Below, one piece after another: positions 9,073-17,858 of a DNA stretch of 64,000 nt (the stretch's first letter is position 1; each line of letters opens with the position of its first letter). The translations under genes and the position numbers were made by a program. The notes under the pieces are model-generated. The model searched no databases and was not told where the DNA came from. It was given only the letters and a program-made list of their open reading frames with translations. This stretch comes from Mycobacterium sp. SMC-4. Lineage in GTDB: Bacteria; Actinomycetota; Actinomycetes; Mycobacteriales; Mycobacteriaceae. The DNA lies in contig NZ_CP079869.1 of the NCBI RefSeq assembly GCF_025263265.1, forward strand, positions 1,116,001-1,180,000. Direction: 5' to 3'.

Positions 9073-9816
9073 GTGGCGAGTCTGTCCCAAGGTGGTCTGA
9101 GCGTATTCATCCGATCCGCTCTCGCTGTTGGAGCTGTTGGGCTCATCGCCGGATGCAGTAGCGACCAGGCGACGCAGAGCGGTCAATCTTGGCCACCGGG
9201 GACATCAGTTGCGCAGGGCGAGCTTGCTCCGTTGGACATGTATTACACCGACATTCGCGGCGAAGACTATGGCCGACAGCTCGACGTTGTTGCTCCATAC
9301 CTGGAAGAAAAGCGCGATGCGTCAAAAGCGACTTTCGGTGCCAATGAGCTGCCTGATCCAACGAAGCTGTCAGGCGATAAGAAGTGGGTTCAGGAAGTTC
9401 TAAATCGGATCTCCTATGACATCAAAACGGCTTCGCTTGAGCAGAACACCACTTTGGGGCGGAATCTGCTAAGCGGCGTGTACGGACCGGGAGCCGAATC
9501 GATGCTCTCGATGTCCGCCCTGATCGGAAATGGGCAGGGGGAAATCTCCGCCCGAAAGATGGTTGACGCAGTCAGCGAGCGGTTCTCGTCTGGGGAGATC
9601 GACTTTGGAACGAGAAAAATTGACATTAAAACTGACACGATCCTCGCGAACATCATCGATATGAACAATGCCTCCGTCTGGAATATGTATATCTCGACCT
9701 ACGCGAGCCAAGACGGTGAGCATAAGGTGCCGGTAATCGTTGCGATGGTCAGTCCCGAGAATCGAAACTTTCGGTCTGGTGACCTGGTTCCAACCTGGAG
9801 GCCGAAACCCTCCTAG
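9073..9816 (+). CDS. Lipoprotein of unknown function
   Basis: GTG 9073 is preceded by AGAGGAG at proper spacing, and TACAGT at 9038-9043 is a plausible -10 element. The signal ends with the lipobox LIAGC. The ~220-aa mature chain is mostly helical and charged (YGRQLDVVAPYLEEKRDASK, KKWVQEVLNRIS) and has no Cys after the lipobox. I do not recognise the family. The AT content is higher than that of core genes nearby, suggesting transfer with the rest of this lipoprotein island. It runs divergently from the gene at 7650-8804. Confidence 0.7.
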   Translation: MASLSQGGLSVFIRSALAVGAVGLIAGCSSDQATQSGQSWPPGTSVAQGELAPLDMYYTDIRGEDYGRQLDVVAPYLEEKRDASKATFGANELPDPTKLSGDKKWVQEVLNRISYDIKTASLEQNTTLGRNLLSGVYGPGAESMLSMSALIGNGQGEISARKMVDAVSERFSSGEIDFGTRKIDIKTDTILANIIDMNNASVWNMYISTYASQDGEHKVPVIVAMVSPENRNFRSGDLVPTWRPKPS

Positions 9817-9818
9817 CA

Positions 9819-10241
9819 TCAACAATCGGCGCTTTGAATAAAGCCTCTTGACATGACCCCGTCCGTGAAAAAATATCCTGGGTACATATGTCCAAGATTT
9901 AAGGCCAAGCCCAATCTTTCGTGGTTCGTTGCGTGGAAGTTCCAGGTCGAGCAGCAGCGGATGGAAGCGGCTTCACGGGTGGCAGCGTAGCCGGCGAAGG
10001 CAGTGCGCAGGAGTTCGGTGCTGATGGTGTCTAGCGGCATGATCGCGATCGGTTGCTTGTCGCCGACGATCAGTGCGGCAATGGCGTCGAAGTCCTGGCG
10101 GTAGGCCTTCATGGTCTGGGCCGAAGGCTTTCGTGTGCCGCGATCAGCGAGGAACGCCTCGAACCAAGCCAGCCTGTCGTCACGTTCGGACGGAGTTTGC
10201 GCAGCGGGCGGAGGCACCGCACCATCACGGCCGGCCTTCAT
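9819..10241 (-). pseudogene. Tyrosine recombinase, N-terminal fragment
   Basis: From ATG 10241 the frame gives a SAM-like core-binding domain of the phage-integrase/XerC type (DDRLAWFEAFLADRGTRK...TMKAYRQDFDAIAAL...TAFAGYAATREAASI...STWNF) for about 100 residues. It then runs into unrelated sequence and ends without the catalytic domain; no R-H-R-Y residues are present. It is therefore inactive. The start codon overlaps the 28-bp palindrome-like site at 10237-10264, a usual position for an attachment site beside its integrase gene. Confidence 0.6.
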
Positions 10242-10264
10242 GGATATCAACGGTTATCCACGAG
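10237..10264. repeat. 28-bp recombinase-core-like site, left copy
   Basis: Two 11-nt arms (TTCATGGATAT and TTATCCACGAG) flank a 6-nt centre (CAACGG). It matches the site at 14036-14063 at 22 of 28 positions, in the same orientation. The 11-6-11 layout is that of dif and other tyrosine-recombinase core sites. It overlaps the start of the integrase fragment and marks the left edge of the methyltransferase/DUF262/HEPN cassette. Confidence 0.55.
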
Positions 10265-10397
10265 AGCAAAGGCGTTGTGTTCAAGATTGCCCCGTAACGA
10301 GCAGTGGCTCATTTGATTGGTCGCGGTGTGCTCAGTGCGATGGTGCGCATGGGGGCCAGAGGTCGCGTTGGCGCACGGCTCGGCGGCATCGCAGCGG

Positions 10398-10403
10398 TAC
10401 GAT
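10398..10403 (+). promoter_or_regulatory. Putative -10 element of the methyltransferase gene
   Basis: TACGAT fits the mycobacterial TANNNT -10 consensus and lies 7 nt before the GTG at 10411, which would give a leaderless mRNA. No ribosome site is seen before this GTG, which agrees with leaderless translation. Confidence 0.35.
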
Positions 10404-10410
10404 CAGCGTC

Positions 10411-11529
10411 GTGAAGTCGTCGGGGGACCATCGCACTTGGGGATTCTCGGAGGACCTACTCCGACTGAACGCGGTGTGCCCGTATTACACGATGTTCCCG
10501 CTTGCCTTTCCTTTCGAACAGTTGGCTTCCCATGGCCCGACGACGAGCGTGCTCGACCCGTTCTGTGGGAGGGGCACCACACTGTTCGCGGCGCGAGCCG
10601 TAGGGGTCCCGTCGGTGGGAATCGACGTCAATCCGGTCGCCGTTGCCATCGCCCAAGCGAAGGTTGCGAAGGTGAGCGCTGCCGCAGTCGTACGATTAGC
10701 AAAGAAGATTCTGCGAGACGGTACACGGCAGGTCGCGCCGCAGGGGGAGTTCTGGCAGCTGTGCTACGAAACCGAGACGCTGCAAGAAATCACTACTTTG
10801 CGCGCAGCCTTAATGAACCTGCACACGCCGACCGCAGCAATGTTAAGGGCGATCATGCTGGGTATCTTGCATGGCCCCCGCAACAAGGGGCTGCCGTCAT
10901 ACCTTTCGAATCAGATGCCACGCACATACGCGTCCAAGCCGGGCTACGCCGTCAAGTTTTGGACGACCCGAGCACTGCAGCCCGTGCGGGTTGACACCCT
11001 CGGTGTCATCTCGCGACGAGCCGAGAGACTTCTGGACGCGCAGCCTCCTTCCTCTGGAGGGAAGGTGTACCTGGGCGACTCGGTGGAGGTCCTTAATGGG
11101 TTGCGTCAGACTTTCGACCTGGTTGTTACGTCCCCGCCCTACTACGGTATGCGGACCTATTTGCCCGACCAATGGCTGCGTTCCTGGTTCGTCGGCGGCG
11201 CACCCGAGGTGCCCTACGGGTCGGTCGGCCAGATCGCGCGCCAGCCGAGCCAGGCAGCTTTCGTCGCCGCACTAGCCGACGTGTGGCACGCCACCGCACT
11301 TCGGTGCCGTAGCCGGGCCCGATTGGCCGTTCGATTCGGAGCCCTTCCTTCGGCGCGCACCGACCCGACTCGGCTTCTGCTCGACTCGCTTGAGCAGGCA
11401 GAGTCGGGGTGGGTCGTCACCGAGGTTAGGCCCGCCGGTACCTCGCCCTACCAGGCTAGGCAGGCCGAACAGTTCGTGAAGGCGGGTTCCGCGGTGGGCG
11501 AGGTCGACGTGGTGGCCGAATTACGATAA
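10411..11529 (+). CDS. Site-specific DNA methyltransferase (N4/N6 amino-methylase)
   Basis: GTG 10411 is preferred: the frame reaches back to 10111, but the upstream codons overlap the integrase fragment and the recombinase site and have no domain. The 372-aa enzyme has the SAM-binding motif I DPFCGRGTT (about residue 51), a central ~180-aa region that may include target recognition, and the catalytic motif IV TSPPYYG (about residue 240). The TSPPY form indicates amino-methylation of C or A. It is the first gene of a three-gene cassette with DUF262 and HEPN proteins. It could protect host DNA or mark targets for the partners. No classical restriction endonuclease is adjacent. Confidence 0.85.
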   Translation: MKSSGDHRTWGFSEDLLRLNAVCPYYTMFPLAFPFEQLASHGPTTSVLDPFCGRGTTLFAARAVGVPSVGIDVNPVAVAIAQAKVAKVSAAAVVRLAKKILRDGTRQVAPQGEFWQLCYETETLQEITTLRAALMNLHTPTAAMLRAIMLGILHGPRNKGLPSYLSNQMPRTYASKPGYAVKFWTTRALQPVRVDTLGVISRRAERLLDAQPPSSGGKVYLGDSVEVLNGLRQTFDLVVTSPPYYGMRTYLPDQWLRSWFVGGAPEVPYGSVGQIARQPSQAAFVAALADVWHATALRCRSRARLAVRFGALPSARTDPTRLLLDSLEQAESGWVVTEVRPAGTSPYQARQAEQFVKAGSAVGEVDVVAELR

Positions 11530-11602
11530 CTACGAACTATTCTCGTATTTCCGCAGCGGACCTCGCGCCGCGCGGCGTAACCACGCGGAGGATGAGCGCA
11601 AC

Positions 11603-12905
11603 GTGAGAGTCCCACTGCTGCCCGGTGAAGCCATTCACGACCTGAAGCGCAAAGACACGCCACCGATGAGCGACGCCGACCTGAACCGGCGCTACTCCAA
11701 GGAGGGCGTCCGCATCGTGATCGAGCAGGCGCGGTATCCCCTGAATCAGATACTGGCGATGTTCACCGACACCTTCGAGACGGAATCGGGTGAAATCGAG
11801 GCGAAGTACAAGCGCGATCCCGAATACCAGCGTCGCCACCGCTGGGACGAAGGGCGCCAGTCACGTTTGATCGAGTCGTTCCTCATGAATGTTCCCGTGC
11901 CCCCGGTATTCCTGTACGAGTACGAGCTGGCGCGATTCGAGGTGATGGATGGTCGGCAACGACTGACTGCGTTGATGGATTTCTATCAAGGCAGGCTTCA
12001 TTTGACGGGCCTGCAACATTGGCCGGAACTCAACGGAAGAACGTATTCGGCGTTGCCAAGTTCAATTCGCGATGGCATCGACCGCAGATACTTGTCGTCG
12101 ATCATCCTGCTTAATGAGACGGCAGCGGATCCCGAACAGGCTGCCTTCCTCAAGAAGTTGGTCTTCGAGCGTCTGAACTCCGGAGGAGTCCGTCTCAGCG
12201 GCCAGGAAACCCGCAACGCCGTCTACGACGGGCCGCTAAAACGACCTCTGTTTGAGGTTGTCGCGGATTACGGAACTGAGGTCGGTCCTCGGCACGCCGC
12301 TGGATCCCAACGGACTAGCAGACCTCACCGACGTCGACGACGAATCTGACGACGACGGTGGCGGACCCGAATTGGGTGGCGACACCCAGGGCGTCGAGGT
12401 GACCGCCGCTGGGCTAAAGCTGTATAAGTCAATGGAAGATGTCGAAATCGTGCTGCGATTCTTCGCCTACCGACACTTCGATAAGTTCACCCAGGGGCTC
12501 AACAAGATATCCGAGTTTCTTGACGAGTTCCTTATGCGCGGCAACCGCTTCGATGAGGACACGCTCGCCGAATATGAACGAATCTTCGTCGACAACATTT
12601 CTTTTTGGTACACGGTCGGGGGCCCGGTGGCTTTCCAAGTCAAGGGCAGTAACCGGCACTTCAGCAAGATCGCCTTCGACTCGTTAATGTATGCTAGCTC
12701 GGCGCTGAGCGGCGAGCGGCGAGCGAAGTTGCTGACCCAGCCGTCGCTTGTGAGAGCCGCCATTGACGCTATGTACAACGAACATTCAGATGTATTTGGT
12801 GGCCGCAGGACCAACGCTGCCGACGCACGCAAGCGAAATGAACATGCCTACGAAGCGTTGAACACCGTCCTTCATCAGATCGACGGTTTGGCCCCGCAGT
12901 CTTGA
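11603..12905 (+). pseudogene. DUF262 (ParB-like) protein, frameshifted
   Basis: The first part (GTG 11603, GGAGG upstream) encodes a DUF262 N-terminus: YKRDPEYQRRHRWDEGRQSRLIES, the ParB-type signature EVMDGRQRLTAL, and LVFERLNSGGVRLSGQETRNAVYDG. Around 12270-12290 the frame is lost; the rest continues in another frame (RSVLGTPLDPNGLADL...EIVLRFFAYRHF...NEHSDVFGGRRTNA) to TGA at 12905, with the helical tail expected in DUF262 proteins. No HNH/DUF1524 domain is present. In related systems DUF262 proteins act as nucleotide-dependent nucleases. The gene needs one frame correction to be whole, so it is a pseudogene, a sequencing error or a shift site. Its stop overlaps the next start (TTGA). Confidence 0.75.
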
Positions 12906-13939
12906 TTCCTAAGTACGACGCGCTCGCGGCGGATCTGGACTTGATTCGGCGCTACCTCGATACCGTCTCACAAGTACAACAGACGACGGACCAACGCCGA
13001 TTCGCCTACATCGCCGGCATTTCGGCGTTGTACGCCTCGTTCGAGACGTTCGCCGAGCAACTCGCGTTCCGATTTAGTCAGTTGATGCTCAGCGATCCCA
13101 GGGCCTTGTCTGTTCTGCAGGTGCAAAATCTGCGCAGCAGGTACGTGCAGAACGCGTCCGCTCTATTAGGCAAGAATCTTGGAGTGGGTCGGTACAAGGA
13201 GATCGACGAACTCGACATCGCCAAGAGTTTGGCCTCCTGTCTGGATGATTCGCACCCCTACGATCTTCGCCTCGAGGTAATTGCGCTTCATAACTCCAAC
13301 TTGCGCTGGGACACCATGGCCGATCTGTTCCGCTGGGCGGTGCCAGACCTGCCGAGTCGGATCCAGCACGCGGATGCTGTTCGCAGTTGGCAGGTGAAGT
13401 CTGGTCTCGGCGAAGCGGCGTTGCCGACAGAATTGCTCGCCCGAGAGCTGGCAGATCTCGTCGAGCGTCGAAACGAGGTGTCGCACCGCGCAATTCCCGG
13501 TGAGATCATTTCCCCAGAACAATTACTGGCCAAAGTCGACTTCATTGAGGCAGTAAGCCTGGCGCTTGTGGCTAGCCTGTCGTGTCTTGTGCTAGAGGCG
13601 TCCCGTGGAAGGAACGAGAGCGAGGTGCTGGGTGTCCCAACCGAGTATTACCAGAAGGGGCGCATTGTCGTCATTCCGGCGTTAAGCGTGCCTGTAGAGG
13701 TAGGCGACGTCCTCTGGGCGTCGAATGGCCGTGTCGCACGTTGGGGTCGACTCCGGGAAATTCAGCTGGACGAGCGCAGCGTCCCACGAGCAGATTCCAC
13801 GGTAGAAGCCGGCCTAAAGCTCGACTTCGCCGTGCCAAGGAACAGTGAGCTCAACGTGTGGCGCACGCCCGACACGGAGTTTGAACCCCCCGCAGGCATC
13901 TTTGGCGACAGAGGACCGCTGGCTTCGGACGGCCGTTGA
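12902..13939 (+). CDS. HEPN-domain protein (MAE_28990/MAE_18760-like), putative RNase
   Basis: TTG 12902 overlaps the DUF262 stop by four bases, so translation is probably coupled. The N-terminal ~230 aa are all-helical, with RRFAYIAGISALYASFETFAEQL near the start and LADLVERRNEVSHRA at about residues 185-199. The latter carries the R-x4-H motif (RNEVSH) of catalytic HEPN ribonucleases. The C-terminal ~100 aa is a small beta-rich domain (GRIVVIPALSVPVEVGDVLW). HEPN proteins of this type are known next to DUF262 and DNA-methylase genes in restriction-like loci. It is the likely effector of the cassette. Confidence 0.75.
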   Translation: MIPKYDALAADLDLIRRYLDTVSQVQQTTDQRRFAYIAGISALYASFETFAEQLAFRFSQLMLSDPRALSVLQVQNLRSRYVQNASALLGKNLGVGRYKEIDELDIAKSLASCLDDSHPYDLRLEVIALHNSNLRWDTMADLFRWAVPDLPSRIQHADAVRSWQVKSGLGEAALPTELLARELADLVERRNEVSHRAIPGEIISPEQLLAKVDFIEAVSLALVASLSCLVLEASRGRNESEVLGVPTEYYQKGRIVVIPALSVPVEVGDVLWASNGRVARWGRLREIQLDERSVPRADSTVEAGLKLDFAVPRNSELNVWRTPDTEFEPPAGIFGDRGPLASDGR

Positions 13940-14335
13940 TCGACGCAGCGCCCGAGGGCACCTGGGGCTACTTCATTCGCCCAGGGCCGACAGGGCCTTG
14001 CGCGGCGTGTGCGTCGCTCAACAAGGTGGTTCCATTTCATGGATAATGACGATTATCCATGAAGTTGGCCGAGAGCCGTTGTCGGTAAATCGAACCGAGT
14101 GTCAGAGTGACGAAACGCTTGAGGCGGGGAACGCCGACAGGCTCTCGAAACCCATTGCTGCCGATACGAATCCGCAGAGCGGGGACAGTGGGCGGAAAGT
14201 GTTGTAAAGGAGCCGAAAACGACGGGAAAAGTGGTGGCCGACAAGCTATCCGATGTTTTGTGAATCCCGTTCGTCATCGAAAGGGTTTCGAGATGCTTCT
14301 GGCAGCACTAACCTCCATCAATGCCGCGCTACGCT
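13940..14335. other. Intergenic stretch between the HEPN gene and the IS21 element
   Basis: No gene is supported here. It contains the 28-bp palindrome at 14036-14063. Just before the IS21 element a short frame starts at ATG 14294 (MLLAALTSINAAL) and would continue beyond the element, past 16978, if the insertion were removed. Whether that was a gene is unclear. Confidence 0.4.
14036..14063. repeat. 28-bp dif-like palindrome, right copy
   Basis: The arms TTCATGGATAA and TTATCCATGAA are perfect inverted repeats of each other around the 6-nt centre TGACGA. The 11-6-11 spacing and the inner ATAA/TTAT are the features of Xer/dif-type core sites. It matches the left site at 10237-10264 at 22 of 28 positions and closes the methyltransferase/DUF262/HEPN cassette about 100 bp after its last stop codon. 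Confidence 0.65.
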
Positions 14336-14460
14336 TGTCAATGGACATTTGAAAGTGCCCGTGGGCGGACAGGAGAACTGCCCGTAGGTGGCCATTAAGA
14401 ATTGCCCGGTGGCGGACACGAATCTGCCCATGAGGGTGTGTTCGCCACCGGCTGGGTCGG

Positions 14461-15240
14461 TCAGGTCAAGGGGTGGACTCCTTTCCCGTGCAGGGCTTGG
14501 GCCAGGCGCACGGAATCGCCGCTGGTTTGGCATAGGTGCGCGTGGTGCAGCAGCCTGTCCACGGTCGCGGTGGCCAGCGTCTTGGGCATGAGCTCATCGA
14601 ATCCGCTGGGGTGCAGGTTCGACGAGATCGCCACCGAGCGGCGTTCGTAGGCCGCCTCCACGATGCGGTAGAGCCCTTCAGCGGCATCCGCGCCGACCGG
14701 CAACAGTCCTACGTCATCGATGACGACCAGCTCAGCACGCACGATCTTGGCCACGGCCTTGCCCAGGGTGTCATCGGCGCGGTGCGCTCGCACCAGCACT
14801 CCGATCTGCTCGAGGGTGAACCACGCCACTGGCATGCCGGCTTCGATGACCTTTTGCCCGAGGGCTTCGAGGAAGAAGGTCTTGCCGGTGCCGGCGGGCC
14901 CGCAGACCACCAGGTTCTCCCGACGCCCGACCCATTCCAGGGTCTGCAGCGCCTGCTGGGTGGGCAACGGGATCGATGACGCCGTCGGGTCCCAGGCGTC
15001 GAAGGTCTTGCCGGTCGGGAAGCCGGCAGCTTTGCGGCGGGAGGCCAGCATGGAGCGGGCCCGGCCGGCGGCTTCCTCGGTCAGCAGGGCTTTGATGACT
15101 TCGGTGGGGTCCCAGCGTTGGGCGCGGGCGGTGGCCAGCACGTCGGCGGCGACGGCTCGGGCGTGCGGCAACCGCAACGCACGCATCAACGACTCCACCT
15201 CGGCCGGCAACGGTGCGGTAGTGATCGTGGTGGTGGTCAT
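14461..15240 (-). CDS. istB: IS21-family helper ATPase IstB
   Basis: ATG 15240 overlaps the istA stop as ATGA, the usual translational coupling in IS21. The 259-aa AAA+ protein has Walker A CGPAGTGKT (about residue 108), Walker B LVVIDDVG and the sensor ISSNLHPSGF, and ends with the TATVDRLLHHAHL region seen in IstB. It activates the IstA transpososome for target selection. It appears intact. Confidence 0.95.
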   Translation of the reverse strand: MTTTTITTAPLPAEVESLMRALRLPHARAVAADVLATARAQRWDPTEVIKALLTEEAAGRARSMLASRRKAAGFPTGKTFDAWDPTASSIPLPTQQALQTLEWVGRRENLVVCGPAGTGKTFFLEALGQKVIEAGMPVAWFTLEQIGVLVRAHRADDTLGKAVAKIVRAELVVIDDVGLLPVGADAAEGLYRIVEAAYERRSVAISSNLHPSGFDELMPKTLATATVDRLLHHAHLCQTSGDSVRLAQALHGKGVHPLT

Positions 15241-16754
15241 GCGATGCCCGCCTCGCCGGCATCGATGATGGTGCGGCCGAACAGGTTCCACCCACTGGTG
15301 CCTTGCGCCAGCGAGGTGTGTTCACCGGCGCCACGCCGAGTTAGGTCCAGGCCTTTGGCGGCGAGGATGGAGTCGAGATCACCGGTAGCGAAGCGGCCGT
15401 GCACGGCGGCATGCCCGAGCGCCCAGTCCACATCAGCGCGACCGGCCAACGCCGAGAGCTCGACGGCGTGGGCCATCTTCTGCAGGATGCGTTCGGTGCC
15501 GACGGCGGCGGCTTCTTTGAGCCACACCGCCGCACCCGGCCCGAGTGCGAGGAAGGTCTGCTCACTGACGGTGCGGGCCCGCACCCGGTAATCACCGGGA
15601 ACCTTGTCGCGGTGGTCGGGGAAATGGTCATCGTCGATGGCGGGACTGCCGGGGGTGGCGCGGTGGTGTCGGGCCACTTCCACGGGGCCGCCGTCATCGA
15701 GAGCGCAGATCACCACCTCATCGGTCCCGTCGTGATAGCGGATCCAGACGGTCTGTCCCAATAGTGTTGCCGGCAGCGAGTATTGGCAGTGGTTGAAGGT
15801 GACCATCGGGGTGTTGTCGGGAACCCGGCGGGTCACCCCCAGCGCGGCGGTATGCGGCAGATCGGGGATGGCGTGCAGGGCCGGGCGTTCTGCAGTGAGC
15901 ATCTCGGCCGGACGGCGACCCGTGGCGCGGTGGGTCCGGGCGTTGATCTCAGTGGTGAACCCGGCGCACGCCGCCTCGACGTCGGCGAACGAGTCGTACT
16001 GGGGCAGTAGGTTGGTATCGGTGGGCACGATGTCGGCCTTGGCGAGCTTGACCGCGTTTTCCACCCCACCTTTGGAGGCCGGGTCGGCCGGCTCACAGGT
16101 CAGCACCGAGATGCCGTAATAGCGGCCGAAGGTCACCGCGGCCCGGTTGCGGACCGGGACTCCGGCGATGTGTCCGGTCGTGACGGTCTTCTCGTTGTCG
16201 GTCAGCAGATAGGTCGGGGCACCCCCGATAATGCGAAAGATGCGGTCCAGGCCGGCGAACACGCTGGGTGCGGTGCGGTCGCGCAAGGCGATCACCACCC
16301 GGTAGCGGCTCCACGCCAGCCACGCCACCAGCAGCACGATCTTGCGGCCGGCCACCAGCGGGCCGTCGGCGAAGTCGTACTGCAGCCACAGTCCCGGCTC
16401 GGTGATCCACGGCCGGTGCACGCGCGTATTGCCCAGTCGCCATTGGGCTTTGATCTCGGCCAGCGCTCGGCGGGTGGTGCGGTCGGTACCGGTGTATCCC
16501 AGCGCCACCAGCTTGTCGTGGGCCTTGTCGCCGCGGATCTTGCCCTTCGAATCAGACACCCAGCCCTCCAGCAGATCGCGCCAGTCGTCGATCATCCGGG
16601 CCCGCCGGGTCGCCGGCGGCAGACCAGCGTCGCGGTCCTCGACGGCCTTCTTGACGGTGTGGTGCGAGCACCCACACAGCTCGGCGGCAGCACGGTAGGA
16701 CCCGGTCAGGTCGTAGGCATTGAGTATTTCCATGAGTTCTCCGTCAGACTTCAA
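15237..16754 (-). CDS. istA: IS21-family transposase IstA
   Basis: The 505-aa transposase starts with a helix-turn-helix (GSYRAAAELCGCSHHTVKKAV, about residues 18-38) for end binding. It then has the DDE integrase core: Asp in LQYDFADG, Asp in LLTDNEK and Glu in SKGGVENAV, followed by a beta-barrel C-terminal domain (PDNTPMVTFNHCQYSLP). The length is normal for the family and no stop or frameshift is seen. Confidence 0.95.
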   Translation of the reverse strand: MKSDGELMEILNAYDLTGSYRAAAELCGCSHHTVKKAVEDRDAGLPPATRRARMIDDWRDLLEGWVSDSKGKIRGDKAHDKLVALGYTGTDRTTRRALAEIKAQWRLGNTRVHRPWITEPGLWLQYDFADGPLVAGRKIVLLVAWLAWSRYRVVIALRDRTAPSVFAGLDRIFRIIGGAPTYLLTDNEKTVTTGHIAGVPVRNRAAVTFGRYYGISVLTCEPADPASKGGVENAVKLAKADIVPTDTNLLPQYDSFADVEAACAGFTTEINARTHRATGRRPAEMLTAERPALHAIPDLPHTAALGVTRRVPDNTPMVTFNHCQYSLPATLLGQTVWIRYHDGTDEVVICALDDGGPVEVARHHRATPGSPAIDDDHFPDHRDKVPGDYRVRARTVSEQTFLALGPGAAVWLKEAAAVGTERILQKMAHAVELSALAGRADVDWALGHAAVHGRFATGDLDSILAAKGLDLTRRGAGEHTSLAQGTSGWNLFGRTIIDAGEAGIA

Positions 16755-17186
16755 AGTAGGTCTCTCCTGGGGTTGTCGGTTCGACTTGGCATCGACATCG
16801 AAACCGCAGGAGAGGCCGCCCCGTCGCTTGGCGCGCCGGAGCGGGATGACGCGGTCTGGGCAGATTCATGGCCGCCAACGGGCACTTTCATGTCCGCCAG
16901 TGGGCAGTTCTTATTGGCCGCGCATGGGCATTTTCATGTCCGCCTGCGGGCATTTTTTCATGTCCGCCGACATACGCTGTATGGGCCTTGACCTGCACCG
17001 CGGCAACGAAGGGGCGGCCCAGCGGCAAGCTCACAACGACGAGGCATCCGTCCTGCGACGGCGCCGCTGTTGCCCTCAGACTAAGGCCGGGTCTGCTGCC
17101 GGCGAGTCTCAAGGGTTGCCCTCGGATTCGCTATTGCAGCGAGCGCTAACGTCGGCGGGGGTCGGTTGCTCGGGTTCTTGCGTTCC

Positions 17187-17794
17187 ATGGCTCATCCCGA
17201 TCATCCTCAGTGGCGTCGTTCTGACAAGCCGGAACACCCCCGGCCACTGCCGCCTCCTCGCCCACCTCCGCGACCGCAGGTCGGTGGCGGAGCTGCCGCA
17301 TCCTCGATTCTGCCTCTGGCGGCGGTGCCCGTCGCCGGTTTGGTCTTTTTCGTCGCCGGATACTTTTTAAGCCTCGGCATCCTCTATACGCTCGGATTTG
17401 TAGTTTTCATCGTGGGAATTGTCGCGGTAATCATCCGCGCCGCTACACGCTCTGGCAATACAGATCGCCCTGTGCCACAGATCGCCTACACCGACGACGG
17501 TCGGCCAATCTACCCCGTCGTGGGCTACACTTCCGAAGGCACTGCGATCACGGCCGACCGTGCGGTTGGCTACCAGCCAATTAATCCGCGAACGAATTCC
17601 CTGGCGGTTGCCCCCTTGATTCTCGGCTTCGCCTTTCCCCTCCTGGCCATCCCGATTGGACATATCGCTCGGGGACAGATATGCGCACTGGGGAACAGGG
17701 CAGCGGTATGGCCTTGGCCGGGTTGATCCTAGGTTACATAAGTGTGCTAATTGCCGTCGTCGCACTACTGATCATTTTCGGAAACGTTAGTTGA
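17187..17794 (+). pseudogene. DUF4190 membrane protein with frameshift near 17680
   Basis: ATG 17187 starts a Pro-rich head, a double TM (LPLAAVPVAGLVFFVAGYFLS and the following segment), a polar loop (DDGRPIYPVVGYTSEG) and the start of a DUF4190 domain (NSLAVAPLILGFAFPLLAIPIGHIARGQI). Directly after GHIARGQI the frame is wrong. The expected continuation RTGEQGSGMALAGLILGYIS, with the last TM, is in another frame from 17681 to the TGA at 17792-17794. Two extra bases (or one missing) at about 17679-17682 explain this. It is otherwise well preserved, so the break is recent or a sequencing error. Confidence 0.7.
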
Positions 17795-17858
17795 GACGGC
17801 GGAATAATTGATGTCCTCGAATTTTCACGCGCCGAACCAGTAGCAGCTGCAAGAGACG

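Larger units (their letters stand above)
14336..16972 (-). mobile_element. Intact IS21-family insertion sequence (2637 bp)
   Basis: The element starts TGTCAATGGACATTTGAAAG and ends with the inverse of TGTCGGCGGACATGAAAA. It is flanked on both sides by the 6-bp target duplication TACGCT (14330-14335 and 16973-16978). Near each end several direct repeats of the TGCCCG...GGCGGACA type are present (14356-14418 and 16875-16970), as expected of IS21 transposase-binding sites. It holds istA and istB in the usual order and overlap. Open frames and exact duplications indicate a recent and possibly active insertion. Confidence 0.93.

Noticed and set aside
9819..14063. A prophage
   Set aside because: No capsid, terminase, portal or lysis genes; only an integrase fragment and a defence-like cassette.
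14036..14063. The chromosomal dif site
   Set aside because: The 11-6-11 layout fits, but a near copy at 10237 flanks a cassette and an integrase fragment, and guaA/choD surroundings give no hint of the terminus. A mobile-element core is more likely, though not proven.
14356..14418. Short direct repeats that could be taken for an iteron origin
   Set aside because: They belong to the IS21 end, with a matching set at the other end and a target duplication outside.
16170..16991. 273-codon open frame on the plus strand
   Set aside because: Antisense to istA within the IS21 element; no domain.
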